Below are positions 7,125 to 16,124 of a DNA stretch of 64,000 bases, in pieces (positions within the stretch are counted from its first letter, which is position 1; each line of letters starts with the position of its first letter). Below the pieces are notes generated by a model. The model was given only the letters and a program-made list of their open reading frames with translations. It had not been told where the DNA came from and ran no database searches. The stretch is from an uncultured Massilia sp. Lineage in GTDB: Bacteria > Pseudomonadota > Gammaproteobacteria > Burkholderiales > Burkholderiaceae_D. The translations under genes were made by a program, and so were the position numbers. Location: assembly GCF_913773735.1 (NCBI RefSeq), contig NZ_CAJYEB010000042.1, positions 1 to 64,000 of the forward strand, in the 5' to 3' direction.

Positions 7125-8732
7125 ATGAAGAAGAAAAGAACGGTCGTCATCGGCTTCATCGGCACCCAGCTCGACAGCGGGCGCGGCAGCGCGCGCTGGG
7201 AAAAATGGCGGCCGACGGTGGCACTCACCCAGCACGAGGACGTGGTGATCGACCGGCTCGAACTGCTGTTCGACGGCAGGAGCGATGCCCTGGTGCGGCA
7301 AGTGGCCGAGGACATCGGCGGGGTATCGCCGGAAACCGAGGTGGTGCCGCGCCGCGTCGACATCGCCGATCCCTGGGACTTCGAGCAGGTGTACGGGGCG
7401 CTGTTCGATTTCGCGCGGGCGTACCCGTTCGATCCGGACCACGAGGACTACTGGATCCACATCACGACCGGCACCCACGTGCTGCAGATCTGCATGTTCC
7501 TGATGACGGAGGCGCGCTACTTCCCCGGCTGCCTGCTGCAGACGTCGCCGCCGCGCCGCCATGCGCCCGGCGCGGCCGGCTCGCTCGCGCTGATCGACCT
7601 CGACCTGTCGCGCTATGACCGCATCGCCCAGCGCTTCTCGCGCGAGCAGCAGGAGGGCGTGGCCTTCCTCAAGTCCGGCATTGCCACGCGCAACCCGCGC
7701 TTCAACGCGATGATCGACGAGATCGAGCGGGTGGCGATCAAGTCGCGCGCGCCGATCCTGCTGATGGGACCGACCGGCGCCGGCAAGTCCTTCCTAGCGC
7801 GCCGCCTGTACGAACTCAAGAAGGCGCGCCGCCAGGCCGGCGGCCGCTTCGTCGAGATCAACTGCGCGACGCTGCACGGCGACGGCGCCGCCTCGACGCT
7901 GTTCGGCCACGTCAAGGGCGCCTTCACCGGCGCCATGTCCGAGCGGGCCGGCCTGCTGCGCACGGCGGACAAGGGCGTGCTGTTCCTCGACGAGATCGGG
8001 GAACTGGGCCTGGACGAACAGGCGATGCTGCTCAAGGCGATCGAGGAGAAGCGCTTCCTGCCGGTGGGTGGCGACCACGAGGTGCACAGCGACTTCCAGC
8101 TGATCGCCGGCACCAACCGCGACCTGGCGCGCGAGGTGGCGCAGGGGCGCTTCCGCGACGACCTGTTCGCGCGCATCAACCTGTGGACCTACGCATTGCC
8201 GGGCCTCGTCGACCGCAGCGAAGACATCGAACCGAACATCGACTACCTGCTGCGCGAATTCGGCATCGAGGATGGCCAGCTGGTGCGTTTCAACAAGGAG
8301 GCGCGCGAACGCTACATGCGGTTCGCCATGTCGCCGCAGGCACGCTGGAGCGGCAACTTCCGCGACCTGTCGGCATCGGTGCAGCGCATGGCGACGCTGG
8401 CCGAGGCCGGCCGCATCACCGACGATATCGTGGCCGGCGAAACGGGACGCCTGCAGCGGCTGTGGGCGCCGCGGCGCGACACGCCGGGCGCGCGCGACGA
8501 CGTCGACCTCGATGCGCTGCTGGGACAGGACGCGGCGGCGCGGCTCGATCCGTTCGACGCCGTTCAGTTGCAGGCGGTGGTCGCGGTGTGCCGGCGCGCG
8601 GCCTCGCTGTCGGATGCGGGACGCCAGCTGTTCGCCGTCTCGCGCCTGGCCAAGCGCCAGCCGAACGATGCCGACCGCCTGAAGAAATACCTGGCTCGTT
8701 TCGGGCTGGACTGGGATGCGCTGCGGAGTTGA
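7125..8732 (+). CDS. rtcR: Sigma-54-dependent activator of RNA-repair genes, RtcR
   Basis: A 535-residue protein. An N-terminal RtcR/CARF-like sensing domain (about 1-180, including WIHITTGTHVLQICMFLM near 110-127) precedes an AAA+ sigma-54 interaction domain. That domain has Walker A GPTGAGKS at 215-222, GAFTGA at 265-270 and Walker B GVLFLDE at 284-290. A helical C-terminal DNA-binding region follows. The CARF-like domain is thought to sense RNA ends or cyclic nucleotides. It is divergent from the rsr-rtcBA operon, whose promoter is sigma-54 type. Its ribosome site AAGGA lies in a small inverted repeat (ATCCTT 7099-7104 / AAGGAT 7111-7116) that could partly mask it. Confidence 0.96.
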   Translation: MKKKRTVVIGFIGTQLDSGRGSARWEKWRPTVALTQHEDVVIDRLELLFDGRSDALVRQVAEDIGGVSPETEVVPRRVDIADPWDFEQVYGALFDFARAYPFDPDHEDYWIHITTGTHVLQICMFLMTEARYFPGCLLQTSPPRRHAPGAAGSLALIDLDLSRYDRIAQRFSREQQEGVAFLKSGIATRNPRFNAMIDEIERVAIKSRAPILLMGPTGAGKSFLARRLYELKKARRQAGGRFVEINCATLHGDGAASTLFGHVKGAFTGAMSERAGLLRTADKGVLFLDEIGELGLDEQAMLLKAIEEKRFLPVGGDHEVHSDFQLIAGTNRDLAREVAQGRFRDDLFARINLWTYALPGLVDRSEDIEPNIDYLLREFGIEDGQLVRFNKEARERYMRFAMSPQARWSGNFRDLSASVQRMATLAEAGRITDDIVAGETGRLQRLWAPRRDTPGARDDVDLDALLGQDAAARLDPFDAVQLQAVVAVCRRAASLSDAGRQLFAVSRLAKRQPNDADRLKKYLARFGLDWDALRS

Positions 8733-8865
8733 GGCCGGGCGCCGACGGCGTTTCCGCCGATTTCGCGCTTCATTCCGCCGATCCTGCCGCCTGTCGCAAT
8801 CCGCCGCCGCCGTGCCCGACGCCTGCCTATAGTGACGCCAACAGCACATTACCGGAGAACGCGCC

Positions 8866-9630
8866 ATGAACAAATTGCTCGCCACCACCCTGCTTGCCAC
8901 CACCCTCGCGCTGGCCTCGAACGCGGCCGCCGGCGCCGACGGCACCGTGCGCGAGAACCGCGCCATCGACGCCAGGGTATCGAAGGTCGTGCTCGGCGGC
9001 GTGGTGCGCCTGGACCTGCGCCAGGGACCGCCGTCGCTGGTGGTGTCGGGCGACAGCCGCTACGTGGCGAAGATCCGCACCACGCAGAACGGCGACACGC
9101 TGACGATCGACATGGACAACAATAGCCGCATCAACAACCCGAACGGCGAACTGCGCGCCGAGATGAGCGTGCCGAACCTGAAGGAATTCGTGTCGCAGGG
9201 CGTCGGCCGCAGCGAGGTGTCCGGCTTCCGGGGCGAGCGGCTGGTGCTGGCGCTGGATGGCGCCGGCGCGGTGAATTTCAGCGGGCAGTACCGCGACGTC
9301 GACGCGCGCCTGGGCGGCGTCGGCGGGCTGACGCTGAACCCCGGCCAGGCCGAGCGCGTCGAGTTGCACCTGGGCGGCGCCGGCCACATCACGGTCGCGG
9401 GCCAGACCAGGGTATTGCGCGCCCACCTGGGCGGCGTCGGCGGCCTCGATGCGCAGCAGCTGCATGCGGATACCGTCGACCTCGACCTGAGCGGCATGGG
9501 CGGCGCCAGCGTCTACGCCAGGACCACCGCCAACGTCAGCCTGAACGGCATGGGCTCGGCGACCGTGTACGGCAAGCCGGCGACGCGCAGCGCGACGACC
9601 AGCGGCTTCGGAAAAGTCCGCTGGCAGTGA
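8866..9630 (+). CDS. Secreted GIN-domain (DUF2807) beta-helix protein
   Basis: A 254-residue protein with a signal peptide (MNKLLATTLLATTLALASNAAAG). The mature part is a repetitive right-handed beta-solenoid with many short Gly-rich turns (LGGVGGL, LGGAGHI, LSGMGGASV, LNGMGSATV), typical of the putative auto-transporter adhesin head GIN domain. The family is exported, and its function is mostly unknown beyond a presumed adhesive or envelope role. The start follows GGAG. It sits downstream of rtcR but 134 bases away, so it is probably a separate unit. Confidence 0.85.
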   Translation: MNKLLATTLLATTLALASNAAAGADGTVRENRAIDARVSKVVLGGVVRLDLRQGPPSLVVSGDSRYVAKIRTTQNGDTLTIDMDNNSRINNPNGELRAEMSVPNLKEFVSQGVGRSEVSGFRGERLVLALDGAGAVNFSGQYRDVDARLGGVGGLTLNPGQAERVELHLGGAGHITVAGQTRVLRAHLGGVGGLDAQQLHADTVDLDLSGMGGASVYARTTANVSLNGMGSATVYGKPATRSATTSGFGKVRWQ

Positions 9631-9644
9631 GTCGTCGGCGAGGG

Positions 9645-9668
9645 CTTGCCCGCCGGCTGGCGGGCAAG
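9645..9668. terminator. Strong hairpin between convergent genes
   Basis: CTTGCCCGCC, a GGCT loop and GGCGGGCAAG form a perfect 10-bp stem between the ends of the GIN gene and the BON gene. It lacks a T-run on either side, so it may act as a bidirectional transcript end or stabiliser rather than a classical intrinsic terminator. Confidence 0.5.
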
Positions 9669-9672
9669 CGGG

Positions 9673-9999
9673 TCAGCGGACCACCAGGTCGTTCTTGACC
9701 GACTTGACGCCCTTGACGCCGCGCGCCAGGTCGACGGCCTTCTGGGCGCTTTCGCGCGTGTCGACGAAGCCGCTCAGCTGGACGGTGCCCTTGAAGGTTT
9801 CGACGTTGACCTGGGTGGCCTTGACGGTCGGGTCACCGGCGAAGGCGGCCTTCACTTTGGTGGTGATGACGGCATCGTCCACGTACTCGCCCGTGCCTTC
9901 GCGCGTCGGGGTCGGCGCGCACGCGGCGACCGACACCAGCAGCGTGGTCGCGATGACGGATTGAGCAATTGCGGACTGGAAACGACGGGTCAGTTGCAT
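9673..9999 (-). CDS. BON-domain lipoprotein
   Basis: A 108-residue protein with a lipoprotein signal (LLVSVAAC, lipidated Cys27) and one BON domain: DDAVITTKVKAAF near 41, VNVETFKGTVQLSGFVD near 64, and ending GVKGVKSVKNDLVVR. BON proteins (OsmY/DolP-like) bind phospholipid or peptidoglycan and support envelope integrity under stress. A GGAG site precedes the start. It is convergent with the GIN gene and downstream of the tad locus, but separated from it by about 100 bases with its own AT-rich leader. Confidence 0.88.
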   Translation of the reverse strand: MQLTRRFQSAIAQSVIATTLLVSVAACAPTPTREGTGEYVDDAVITTKVKAAFAGDPTVKATQVNVETFKGTVQLSGFVDTRESAQKAVDLARGVKGVKSVKNDLVVR

Positions 10000-10095
10000 G
10001 GCGATTCTCCAGAATGTGTTGAAGTTTTTTTATTATGACCATTCTCGAGCAAGGCTGTCGCCCGCTACTGTTGTGAAACCGATACTACCTTCCCG

Positions 10096-11232
10096 TCAGG
10101 GCGAACCGGCCATGTGCGCAAGGCCGGGCTGGCCGGCGGGCGCCGGCAGCGAGCGGCCGGCGACGCGTTGCGGCGCCAGGTCGTGGCCCAGCACCAGGCG
10201 CACGTCGGCGCGCCCGGCGCCCACCGCCACCGGCTGGCTCGCGCCGAAGCGCTGGGCCAGGCGTTCGGCCACGCCGCGGAAGGCCGGGCGGTATTCGATG
10301 CGGGTCTGGCGCACCGCGAACCCTTTTTCATTGCTCAGGCGCACTATCTTCACCTCGGGATCGCGGATGCGGCTGGCCAGCAGGCGCGCCAGGCCTTGGC
10401 GGCCGTTGCCGTTGCTGATCTCGAGCCCGGCGACGGCGCCCGCCCCGCCCGCGGTTGGCGGCTGGAACGGCGCCGCGGCCGGCGCGCCGCGCGGATGCAG
10501 CGCCGGCGTACGGCGCAGTTCGAGCATGCCGTTGCCCTTGTCGGCGATCTCGACGAACGCCCATTCCTGGTCCGGCCGGCGCGCGCCGTCGAGCGCCCGC
10601 GCGATCGTGGCGGGGCGCTCTCCCGGCACCATCGCGTAGTCGGCGCGCAGGTCGTGCTCGCGCAGGGCGCTGGCCTGGCGCAGCATCTGGCGGGCGCGCT
10701 CGTCCTGGCCGAGCCGTTGCAGCGCCTCGCCCAGGTTTTGCCAGGCGCGCCCGTTCAAGGGATCGAGCAGGCAGGCCTTTTCCAGCGCCGCCACGGCCTT
10801 TTCGTCGTCGCCGGCGAGCAGGTGGGCATAGCCGAGGTTGCTGAACAGGAAGGCGACGGCCGGACCGGAGGACAGCGTGGCGCCGCGCGTCATCTCTTGC
10901 CAGATCGGGATCGCGCGCGCGAATTCGCGCCGCTCGGCATACGCGATCGCCAGGCCGTTGCGGGCGTTCACATGGCCGGGATCGGCCTGCAGGGCCGCCT
11001 GGTAGGCGGCCACCGCCTCGTCGTAGCGGCGCGCCAGGTGCAGGGCGCGGCCGCGCGCATAGCGGTCGTCGGCGCGCGCCGGCGGTCCCGCCACGCCGGC
11101 GTCGGGCGCGGCGCCATCGGCGGCCGGGGCGTCGACCTGGGCGGGCGGCGCGGCGCATGCCAGCAGCAGCGCGCCGCACAGCAGGGACAGCGTGGTGGGC
11201 AGGATCCGGGAACGCGTGGTCAGGGGTCGCAT
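10096..11232 (-). CDS. tadD: TadD-like TPR lipoprotein with C-terminal LytR_C-type domain
   Basis: A 378-residue protein. The lipobox is LLLAC with Cys26. TPR repeats cover about 55-200 (AVAAYQAALQADPGHVNARN; AVAALEKACLLDPLNGRAWQ), the usual TadD feature. The last 120 residues form an extra domain (LEISNGNGRQGLARLLASR ... VRLSNEKGFAVRQTRIEYR) resembling the LytR/CpsA/Psr C-terminal, SPOR-like fold that binds envelope glycans. TadD is a pilotin-like lipoprotein of Flp pilus systems. It is the last gene of the minus-strand tad locus here, 38 bases after tadC. Confidence 0.8.
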   Translation of the reverse strand: MRPLTTRSRILPTTLSLLCGALLLACAAPPAQVDAPAADGAAPDAGVAGPPARADDRYARGRALHLARRYDEAVAAYQAALQADPGHVNARNGLAIAYAERREFARAIPIWQEMTRGATLSSGPAVAFLFSNLGYAHLLAGDDEKAVAALEKACLLDPLNGRAWQNLGEALQRLGQDERARQMLRQASALREHDLRADYAMVPGERPATIARALDGARRPDQEWAFVEIADKGNGMLELRRTPALHPRGAPAAAPFQPPTAGGAGAVAGLEISNGNGRQGLARLLASRIRDPEVKIVRLSNEKGFAVRQTRIEYRPAFRGVAERLAQRFGASQPVAVGAGRADVRLVLGHDLAPQRVAGRSLPAPAGQPGLAHMAGSP

Positions 11233-11270
11233 GGCGGTTCTTTCGCAACGTGGGAACGGTGGACGGCGCG

Positions 11271-12206
11271 TCAGCGGGGGCCGAACGCCTCGCCCAGGGT
11301 GTGGGCGATCTGGATGCCGGCGGGGCCGAGCAGCACCATCAGCAAGGTCGGGAAGATGCAGAAGATCAGCGGGAACAGCAGTTTGAGGCCGATGCGCGCG
11401 GCGGCTTCCTCGGCGATCATGCGGCGCTTGGTGCGCAGGTTGTCCGAGTACACGCGCAGGGCGTCGCCGATGCTGGTGCCGAAGCGCTCGGACTGGATCA
11501 GCATCGCCACCAGCGAGTCGATGTCGTCGACGCCGACGCGCATCGCGAAATTGCGCAGCGCCTTGTCGCGGCTGAAGCCGGCGCGCATCTCCATCAGCAC
11601 CAGCTGGAATTCCTGCGCCAGCGTCTCGCTCTTGATGTGGATTTCGGCAGCCACCTTGACCAGGCCGCGCTCCAGGCTCAGGCCGGCCTCGACGCAGACG
11701 GTCAGCAGGTCGAGCGCGTCGGGGATCGTCTCGAAGATCTCGCGCTTGCGGCGCTGGATGGTGCGCGCCAGCAGCGCGTTGGGCAGGTAGTAGCCGAACG
11801 CGCCCGCGGCCAGCAGCAGGAACAACACCTGGCTGCCGCCCGGCGTCCTGGGCGCCAGCGCCAGCACGATGCCGGCGCTGGCCGGGAACAGCAGCGCCAG
11901 GCCGCTCTTGGCGGCGAAGTACAGCGCCGGCGCGGACGGGTTGCGCCAGCCGGCGTTCATGAAGCGGATACGCAGCGCCGATTTTTCCCAGCCCTCTTCC
12001 GGCACCGACAGGCGGCTGAGAGGACGCGCGGCGCGGGCGACGCGCTCGATCCAGCCGGCGCCGTCCGGCGCGCCGTCGGGCTTGCCCATGAAGCGCGCCA
12101 GGCGCGCGCGCAACGCGCCGGGGGCGAACAGGATCATCGCCAGCCAGGCCAGGCCGCCGACGATCGCGAACACGATCAGCAGGAACAGCAACTGTGCGGC
12201 GCTCAT
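11271..12206 (-). CDS. tadC: Tad pilus inner-membrane platform protein TadC
   Basis: A 311-residue type II secretion F-domain protein. An N-terminal membrane helix (LLFLLIVFAIVGGLAWLAMIL), two central helices near 95-135, the F domain (IPDALDLLTVCVEAGLSLER, MRVGVDDIDSLVAMLIQSER) and a C-terminal membrane helix (LFPLIFCIFPTLLMVLLGP) are all visible. TadC partners TadB as the platform on which the TadA ATPase drives Flp pilus assembly. GAGGAG precedes the start. tadB lies 10 bases upstream. Confidence 0.93.
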   Translation of the reverse strand: MSAAQLLFLLIVFAIVGGLAWLAMILFAPGALRARLARFMGKPDGAPDGAGWIERVARAARPLSRLSVPEEGWEKSALRIRFMNAGWRNPSAPALYFAAKSGLALLFPASAGIVLALAPRTPGGSQVLFLLLAAGAFGYYLPNALLARTIQRRKREIFETIPDALDLLTVCVEAGLSLERGLVKVAAEIHIKSETLAQEFQLVLMEMRAGFSRDKALRNFAMRVGVDDIDSLVAMLIQSERFGTSIGDALRVYSDNLRTKRRMIAEEAAARIGLKLLFPLIFCIFPTLLMVLLGPAGIQIAHTLGEAFGPR

Positions 12207-12216
12207 CGACGGCTCC

Positions 12217-13194
12217 TCAGACGCGGATGCGGATCGCCTGGCGCAGCCAGGCCACGCCCAGGAGCAGCATCGCCAAGGCCAGCCACAGCAGCTTGATGCC
12301 GACCGGATCGGTCCACAGGATGCGGATGTAGGCCGGGTTCACCATCAGCATCATCCCGGCCACGACGAACGGCAGCAGGCCCAGGATCCAGGCCGACATG
12401 CGGCCCTCGGCCGACAGCACGCGCACCTGCGCCATGAGCTTCAGGCGGTCGCGGATGATGTGGCTGATGTTGCCGAGGATCTCGGCCAGGTTGCCGCCGG
12501 TCTCGCGCTGGATCAGGATCGCGATGACCAGGTAGCGCAGGTCGGTCAAGGGAATGCGCGCGGCCAGGTTGTGCAGCGCCTCGGCCATCGGCACGCCATA
12601 GTTAATCTCTTCGCGCACGACGCGCAATTCGCCGCCGAGCGGCTCGGACAATTCGTTGCCGACGATCTGCAGCACGTTGCTGAACGAGTGGCCGGCGCGC
12701 AGCGCGCGCGCGATGAAGTCGGCGGCGTCCGGCAGTTGCATCTCGATGCGCGCCAGGCGCCTGCGGCGCATGCGCCGCGCCAGCGCCAGCGGGAGAAGCG
12801 CGAACAACAGCGCCGCCACGACGCGCGCCGCCAGCGGCAGCGGCCAGCGCGCCGTCGCCAGCACGCCGGCCAGCAACGCGGCGCCGGACCACAGCAGGAA
12901 CACCTCGACCGACCACTTCATTCCCGACTGCACCAGCAGGCGGTCGATGCGGGGCGCGAACGCGGCGCGGTGCAGCAGGCGGTCGAGCGCGTCCTGGCGG
13001 CTGTAGCGGCGCTGCTTGAGGATCGAGATGCGCTCGCCGGCGCGGCCCTGCCCGCCGGCCATCAGCTGCAGGCGGCGCGCCACGCGGCGCGACGCGGCGC
13101 CGTGCGCGCCGATCCACCACAGGTAGGCGCCCTCGACGCCCAGGATGATGGCGGCGAACAGGAACACGACGAAACCGTAGAAGAGGATGTCCAT
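12217..13194 (-). CDS. tadB: Tad pilus inner-membrane platform protein TadB
   Basis: A 325-residue F-domain protein with an N-terminal membrane helix, a paired hydrophobic region near 110-135 and the F domain with DAADFIARALRAGHSFSNVLQ and ILIQRETGGNLAEILGNIS. C-terminal membrane helices (WILGLLPFVVAGMMLMV; LLWLALAMLLLGVAWL) close the protein. It acts with TadC in the inner membrane during Flp pilus biogenesis. The gene is closely spaced in the minus-strand tad operon, with tadA 20 bases upstream. Confidence 0.93.
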   Translation of the reverse strand: MDILFYGFVVFLFAAIILGVEGAYLWWIGAHGAASRRVARRLQLMAGGQGRAGERISILKQRRYSRQDALDRLLHRAAFAPRIDRLLVQSGMKWSVEVFLLWSGAALLAGVLATARWPLPLAARVVAALLFALLPLALARRMRRRRLARIEMQLPDAADFIARALRAGHSFSNVLQIVGNELSEPLGGELRVVREEINYGVPMAEALHNLAARIPLTDLRYLVIAILIQRETGGNLAEILGNISHIIRDRLKLMAQVRVLSAEGRMSAWILGLLPFVVAGMMLMVNPAYIRILWTDPVGIKLLWLALAMLLLGVAWLRQAIRIRV

Positions 13195-13214
13195 GCGAGG
13201 CTCCGCGCTGCCGT

Positions 13215-14558
13215 TCAGGCGAAGATGCGGTCGGGGTCGAAGGTGTCTTCCGGCACCGCCGCGCCGAACATGCGCAGGCGCTCGGCGAAGCGCGGGCGCA
13301 CGCCGGTGGCGCAGAAGTGGCCCTGCACCTTGCCCTCGGCGTCGATGCCGGTCTGCTCGAAGCGGAAGATCTCCTGCATCGAGATGATCTCGCCTTCCAT
13401 GCCGGTGATTTCCTGCAGGCTGACCAGCTTGCGGGTGCCGTCGGCCAGGCGCGACGCCTGCAGGATCACGGTGATGGCCGAGCAGATCTGCTGGCGCGTC
13501 GCGCGCGGGGTTAGGGTGACGCCGGCCATGCCGACCATGTTTTCCAGGCGCGCCAGCGCGTCGCGCGGGGTGTTGGCGTGGATCGTCGCCAGCGAACCCT
13601 CGTGGCCGGTGTTCATCGCCTGCAGCATGTCGAGCGCTTCCGGGCCGCGCACCTCGCCCAGGATGATGCGGTCGGGCCGCATGCGCAGCGCATTGCGCAC
13701 CAGCGCGCGCTGCGTCACCTCGCCCTTGCCCTCGATGTTGGGCGGGCGAGTCTCCAGGCGCACCACGTGCGGCTGGCGCAGTTGCAGCTCGGCCGCGTCC
13801 TCGATCGTCACGATGCGCTCGCTGGCGGGGATGAAGCCGGAGATCAGGTTCAGCAGCGTGGTCTTGCCGCTGCCGGTGCCGCCCGAGATCAGGATGTTCA
13901 CCTTGGCCAGGCCCAGGCTTTCCAGCACCTTGATCATGGGCGGCGTGACGCTCTTGTAGTCGAGCAGGTTCTGCACCGTCAGCGGGCTCGCGCCGAAGCG
14001 CCGGATCGATACCAGGGGACCGTCGACGGCGAGCGGCGGGATGATCGCGTTCACGCGCGAGCCGTCCGGCAGGCGCGCGTCGACCATCGGGCTCGACTCG
14101 TCGACGCGGCGGCCGACGCGCGAGACGATCTTCTCGATGATCTTCATCAGGTGCGCGTTGTCGTGGAAGCTGACGTCGGTGAGTTCGAGCCTGCCGCGCC
14201 GCTCGACGTACACGCGGTTGAACGTGTTGACCAGGATGTCGGAGACGGTCGGGTCGTTCAGCAGCGGCTCGAGCGGGCCGAAGCCGAGCATCTCGTGCTG
14301 GATGTCGAGCACCAGGTGGTGGCGCTCCTGCTGGTTCAGCACGATGCGCTCTTCCTCGATGATGCGCTGGACCAGCAGCGCCAGCTCGTGCTTGAACTGT
14401 TCGCTGGTCAGGCGCTTGAGGCGTTCCAGGTCGATCCGGTCGAGGATCATCTGGTGCATCGTCTTCTTCAGCTCCTGGTAGGCTTGGTGCGCCACCGCCG
14501 GCATCGGCTGGTGGTGGCGTTCCTCGTCCGTTCCGGACAGGCGCTCGCGCAGGGACAT
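13215..14558 (-). CDS. tadA: Tad pilus assembly ATPase TadA/CpaF
   Basis: A 447-residue secretion ATPase. I used the ATG at 14558 (MSLRERLSG), which follows a GGAGATCCC site. The longer open frame upstream runs through cpaE and is not genuine. An N-terminal helical domain is followed by the core: DARLPDGSRVNAIIPP, Walker A SGGTGSGKTTLLN, the Asp box VTIEDAAELQL, Walker B-type RIILGEVRGPEALDM and the His box AMNTGHEGSLATIHAN. It powers assembly, and possibly retraction, of Flp pili by ATP hydrolysis at the TadB/TadC platform. Confidence 0.96.
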   Translation of the reverse strand: MSLRERLSGTDEERHHQPMPAVAHQAYQELKKTMHQMILDRIDLERLKRLTSEQFKHELALLVQRIIEEERIVLNQQERHHLVLDIQHEMLGFGPLEPLLNDPTVSDILVNTFNRVYVERRGRLELTDVSFHDNAHLMKIIEKIVSRVGRRVDESSPMVDARLPDGSRVNAIIPPLAVDGPLVSIRRFGASPLTVQNLLDYKSVTPPMIKVLESLGLAKVNILISGGTGSGKTTLLNLISGFIPASERIVTIEDAAELQLRQPHVVRLETRPPNIEGKGEVTQRALVRNALRMRPDRIILGEVRGPEALDMLQAMNTGHEGSLATIHANTPRDALARLENMVGMAGVTLTPRATRQQICSAITVILQASRLADGTRKLVSLQEITGMEGEIISMQEIFRFEQTGIDAEGKVQGHFCATGVRPRFAERLRMFGAAVPEDTFDPDRIFA

Positions 14559-14572
14559 GGGATCTCCTTTGG

Positions 14573-15751
14573 TCAGTCGTCGCCGTCGCCGCGGCCGAAC
14601 AGGCGGTCGAACAGGCCGCTCCTGGCTTCGACGACGCGGCGCGCGGTCAGCACCTCGACCAGGTCGGCCAGGCTGCGCGCCACGCTGCTGGCACGCGCCA
14701 GCTTCAGCACCGGAATGCCCTGGTTGACCGAATCGGTGACGGCGACGTAATCGTTGGGGATGGTATGCAGCACTTCGGCGCCGAGCGCCGAGTTCAGGTC
14801 GTGCAGGCGCAGCTTGCCGCCCTTCTCGTAGCGGTTGACGATCAGGCGGACGTGGTCGGTCACGTAGCCGAGCGAGCGGAAGATGTCGAGCAGGCGGCGC
14901 GCATGGCGGATGTCGGGCAGCGCCAGCTGCAGCACCGGGTAGATGGCATCGGTGCTGTCGAGCGCGCGCAGCGAGACGGCGTCGATCTGGCGTCCCACGT
15001 CGAGCAGGATGTAGTCGTAGTGCTGGCGCGCCACGCGCAGGATCGCGTCGATGTGCTCGGGCTTGGCCTCGCCGGCCTGGGCCGGGTCGTCGGCCGCGGC
15101 CAGCACGCCGAAGCCGGGCGCCACGTGCACCTGGCAGGAATCGAGGAAGGGGCCGTCGACGCGGCCGATCTGCTGGCACACGTCGGACAGCGTCATGGTC
15201 GGCTTCTGGTCCGACACGTACAGCGTGGCGTCGCCGAACTGGCGGTGCAGGTCGATCAGCAGCACCTTCTTGTCGGCCAGCGTCGACAGCGCATAGCCGA
15301 AATTGGTGGCGATGAAGGTGGCGCCGCTGCCGCCCTTGCAGGCGATGAAGGCCAGCACCTTGCCGTCGCGCAGGACGGCTTCGCCGGCGCTGGCGGCGAT
15401 GCGGTCGATCGCCTCGTGCAGGGCGCGGTGCACCAGCGGCAGTTGCAGCACCTCGCGCACGCCGGCGCGCATGGCGCGGATCAGGAGGTCGGGCTGGTGG
15501 TCGTCGGTCAGCAGCATGAAGTGCGCGGCCGCGTAGTGGCGGGTCAGGCGCTCCAGCAGGTCGGCGTCGGCCGCGTCGGCGTCGCTGGCGTCGACGATGA
15601 CGAGGGCCGGCGCGTCGGCCAGCGGACGGTCGAGCGCGTCGCGCAGGCCGGCGCGCCCGGCCGCCACGTGCAGCGGCGGCACGCGGGCCGCGCCTTGCGA
15701 CGCGATCTCCGCGTAAAGCTGGGTGTCGCGGCTGATCAGCAGGGCTTTCAT
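14573..15751 (-). CDS. cpaE: CpaE/TadZ-like pilus localisation ATPase
   Basis: A 392-residue protein. An N-terminal receiver-like domain (MKALLISRDTQLYAEIA, then LLTDDHQPDLLIRAMRAG) is fused to a ParA/MinD-type ATPase domain. The deviant Walker A is CKGGSGATFIATN: the first Lys is kept, but the usual GKT Lys is Ala, as in other CpaE/TadZ proteins with weak ATPase activity. Walker B-like YDYILLDVG follows. The family positions the Tad machine at the cell pole. The start follows GAGGAAC. tadA is 14 bases downstream. Confidence 0.9.
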   Translation of the reverse strand: MKALLISRDTQLYAEIASQGAARVPPLHVAAGRAGLRDALDRPLADAPALVIVDASDADAADADLLERLTRHYAAAHFMLLTDDHQPDLLIRAMRAGVREVLQLPLVHRALHEAIDRIAASAGEAVLRDGKVLAFIACKGGSGATFIATNFGYALSTLADKKVLLIDLHRQFGDATLYVSDQKPTMTLSDVCQQIGRVDGPFLDSCQVHVAPGFGVLAAADDPAQAGEAKPEHIDAILRVARQHYDYILLDVGRQIDAVSLRALDSTDAIYPVLQLALPDIRHARRLLDIFRSLGYVTDHVRLIVNRYEKGGKLRLHDLNSALGAEVLHTIPNDYVAVTDSVNQGIPVLKLARASSVARSLADLVEVLTARRVVEARSGLFDRLFGRGDGDD

Positions 15752-15827
15752 CGGGTTCCTCGGAGCGGCGTGCGGGCGGGACGGGGTTCGAGCGGGACGG
15801 CCGGCACCGGGCGGGCCGGCACGGACG

Positions 15828-16115
15828 TCATCGGGCGCCCGCGCCGATCAGCGGCCTGTCCAGCGCCGGCTCGGTTTCCTTGAAGGAGCGCTGGTAGCGC
15901 TCGATGCCGGCGCGGGCGGCGGCGCCGTCCACGCCCAGGGCCGGATCGGTATTCGCCGCCGCGGCCGGATCGAGGGCCTGGGCGGCGAGGTTCGCGCGCA
16001 AGGCGGCGCCGAAGTGCTCGTTGAAGCGCGGCGTGGTGCTGCAACCCTGCAGCGACGCGGCCAGCAGGAGGAGCGGCAGGAGCGCCGGCGCGAACCGGGG
16101 GCGTGCGGTGGACAT
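15828..16115 (-). CDS. Small tad-locus lipoprotein
   Basis: A 95-residue protein with a lipoprotein signal (LLLLAASLQGC, Cys25) and a short polar mature part (FNEHFGAALRANLAAQALDP, then a Gly/Ala linker and GIERYQRSF). It lies 9 bases downstream of the secretin gene and upstream of cpaE. It matches the place and style of the small pilus-assembly lipoprotein of betaproteobacterial tad loci, probably an outer-membrane accessory (CpaD-like position) of the RcpA secretin. AGGAG precedes the ATG. The role is inferred from context. Confidence 0.75.
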   Translation of the reverse strand: MSTARPRFAPALLPLLLLAASLQGCSTTPRFNEHFGAALRANLAAQALDPAAAANTDPALGVDGAAARAGIERYQRSFKETEPALDRPLIGAGAR

Positions 16116-16124
16116 CGCGTTCTC

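Noticed and set aside
13215..15179. A 654-residue TadA with a long N-terminal extension
   Set aside because: The extension runs antisense-like through the cpaE coding region and is Arg/Pro-rich noise; the ATG at 14558 has a good ribosome site.
14573..15751. CpaE as a degraded pseudogene because its Walker A lacks the GKT lysine
   Set aside because: CpaE/TadZ proteins commonly have this deviant motif, and the frame is intact and full length.
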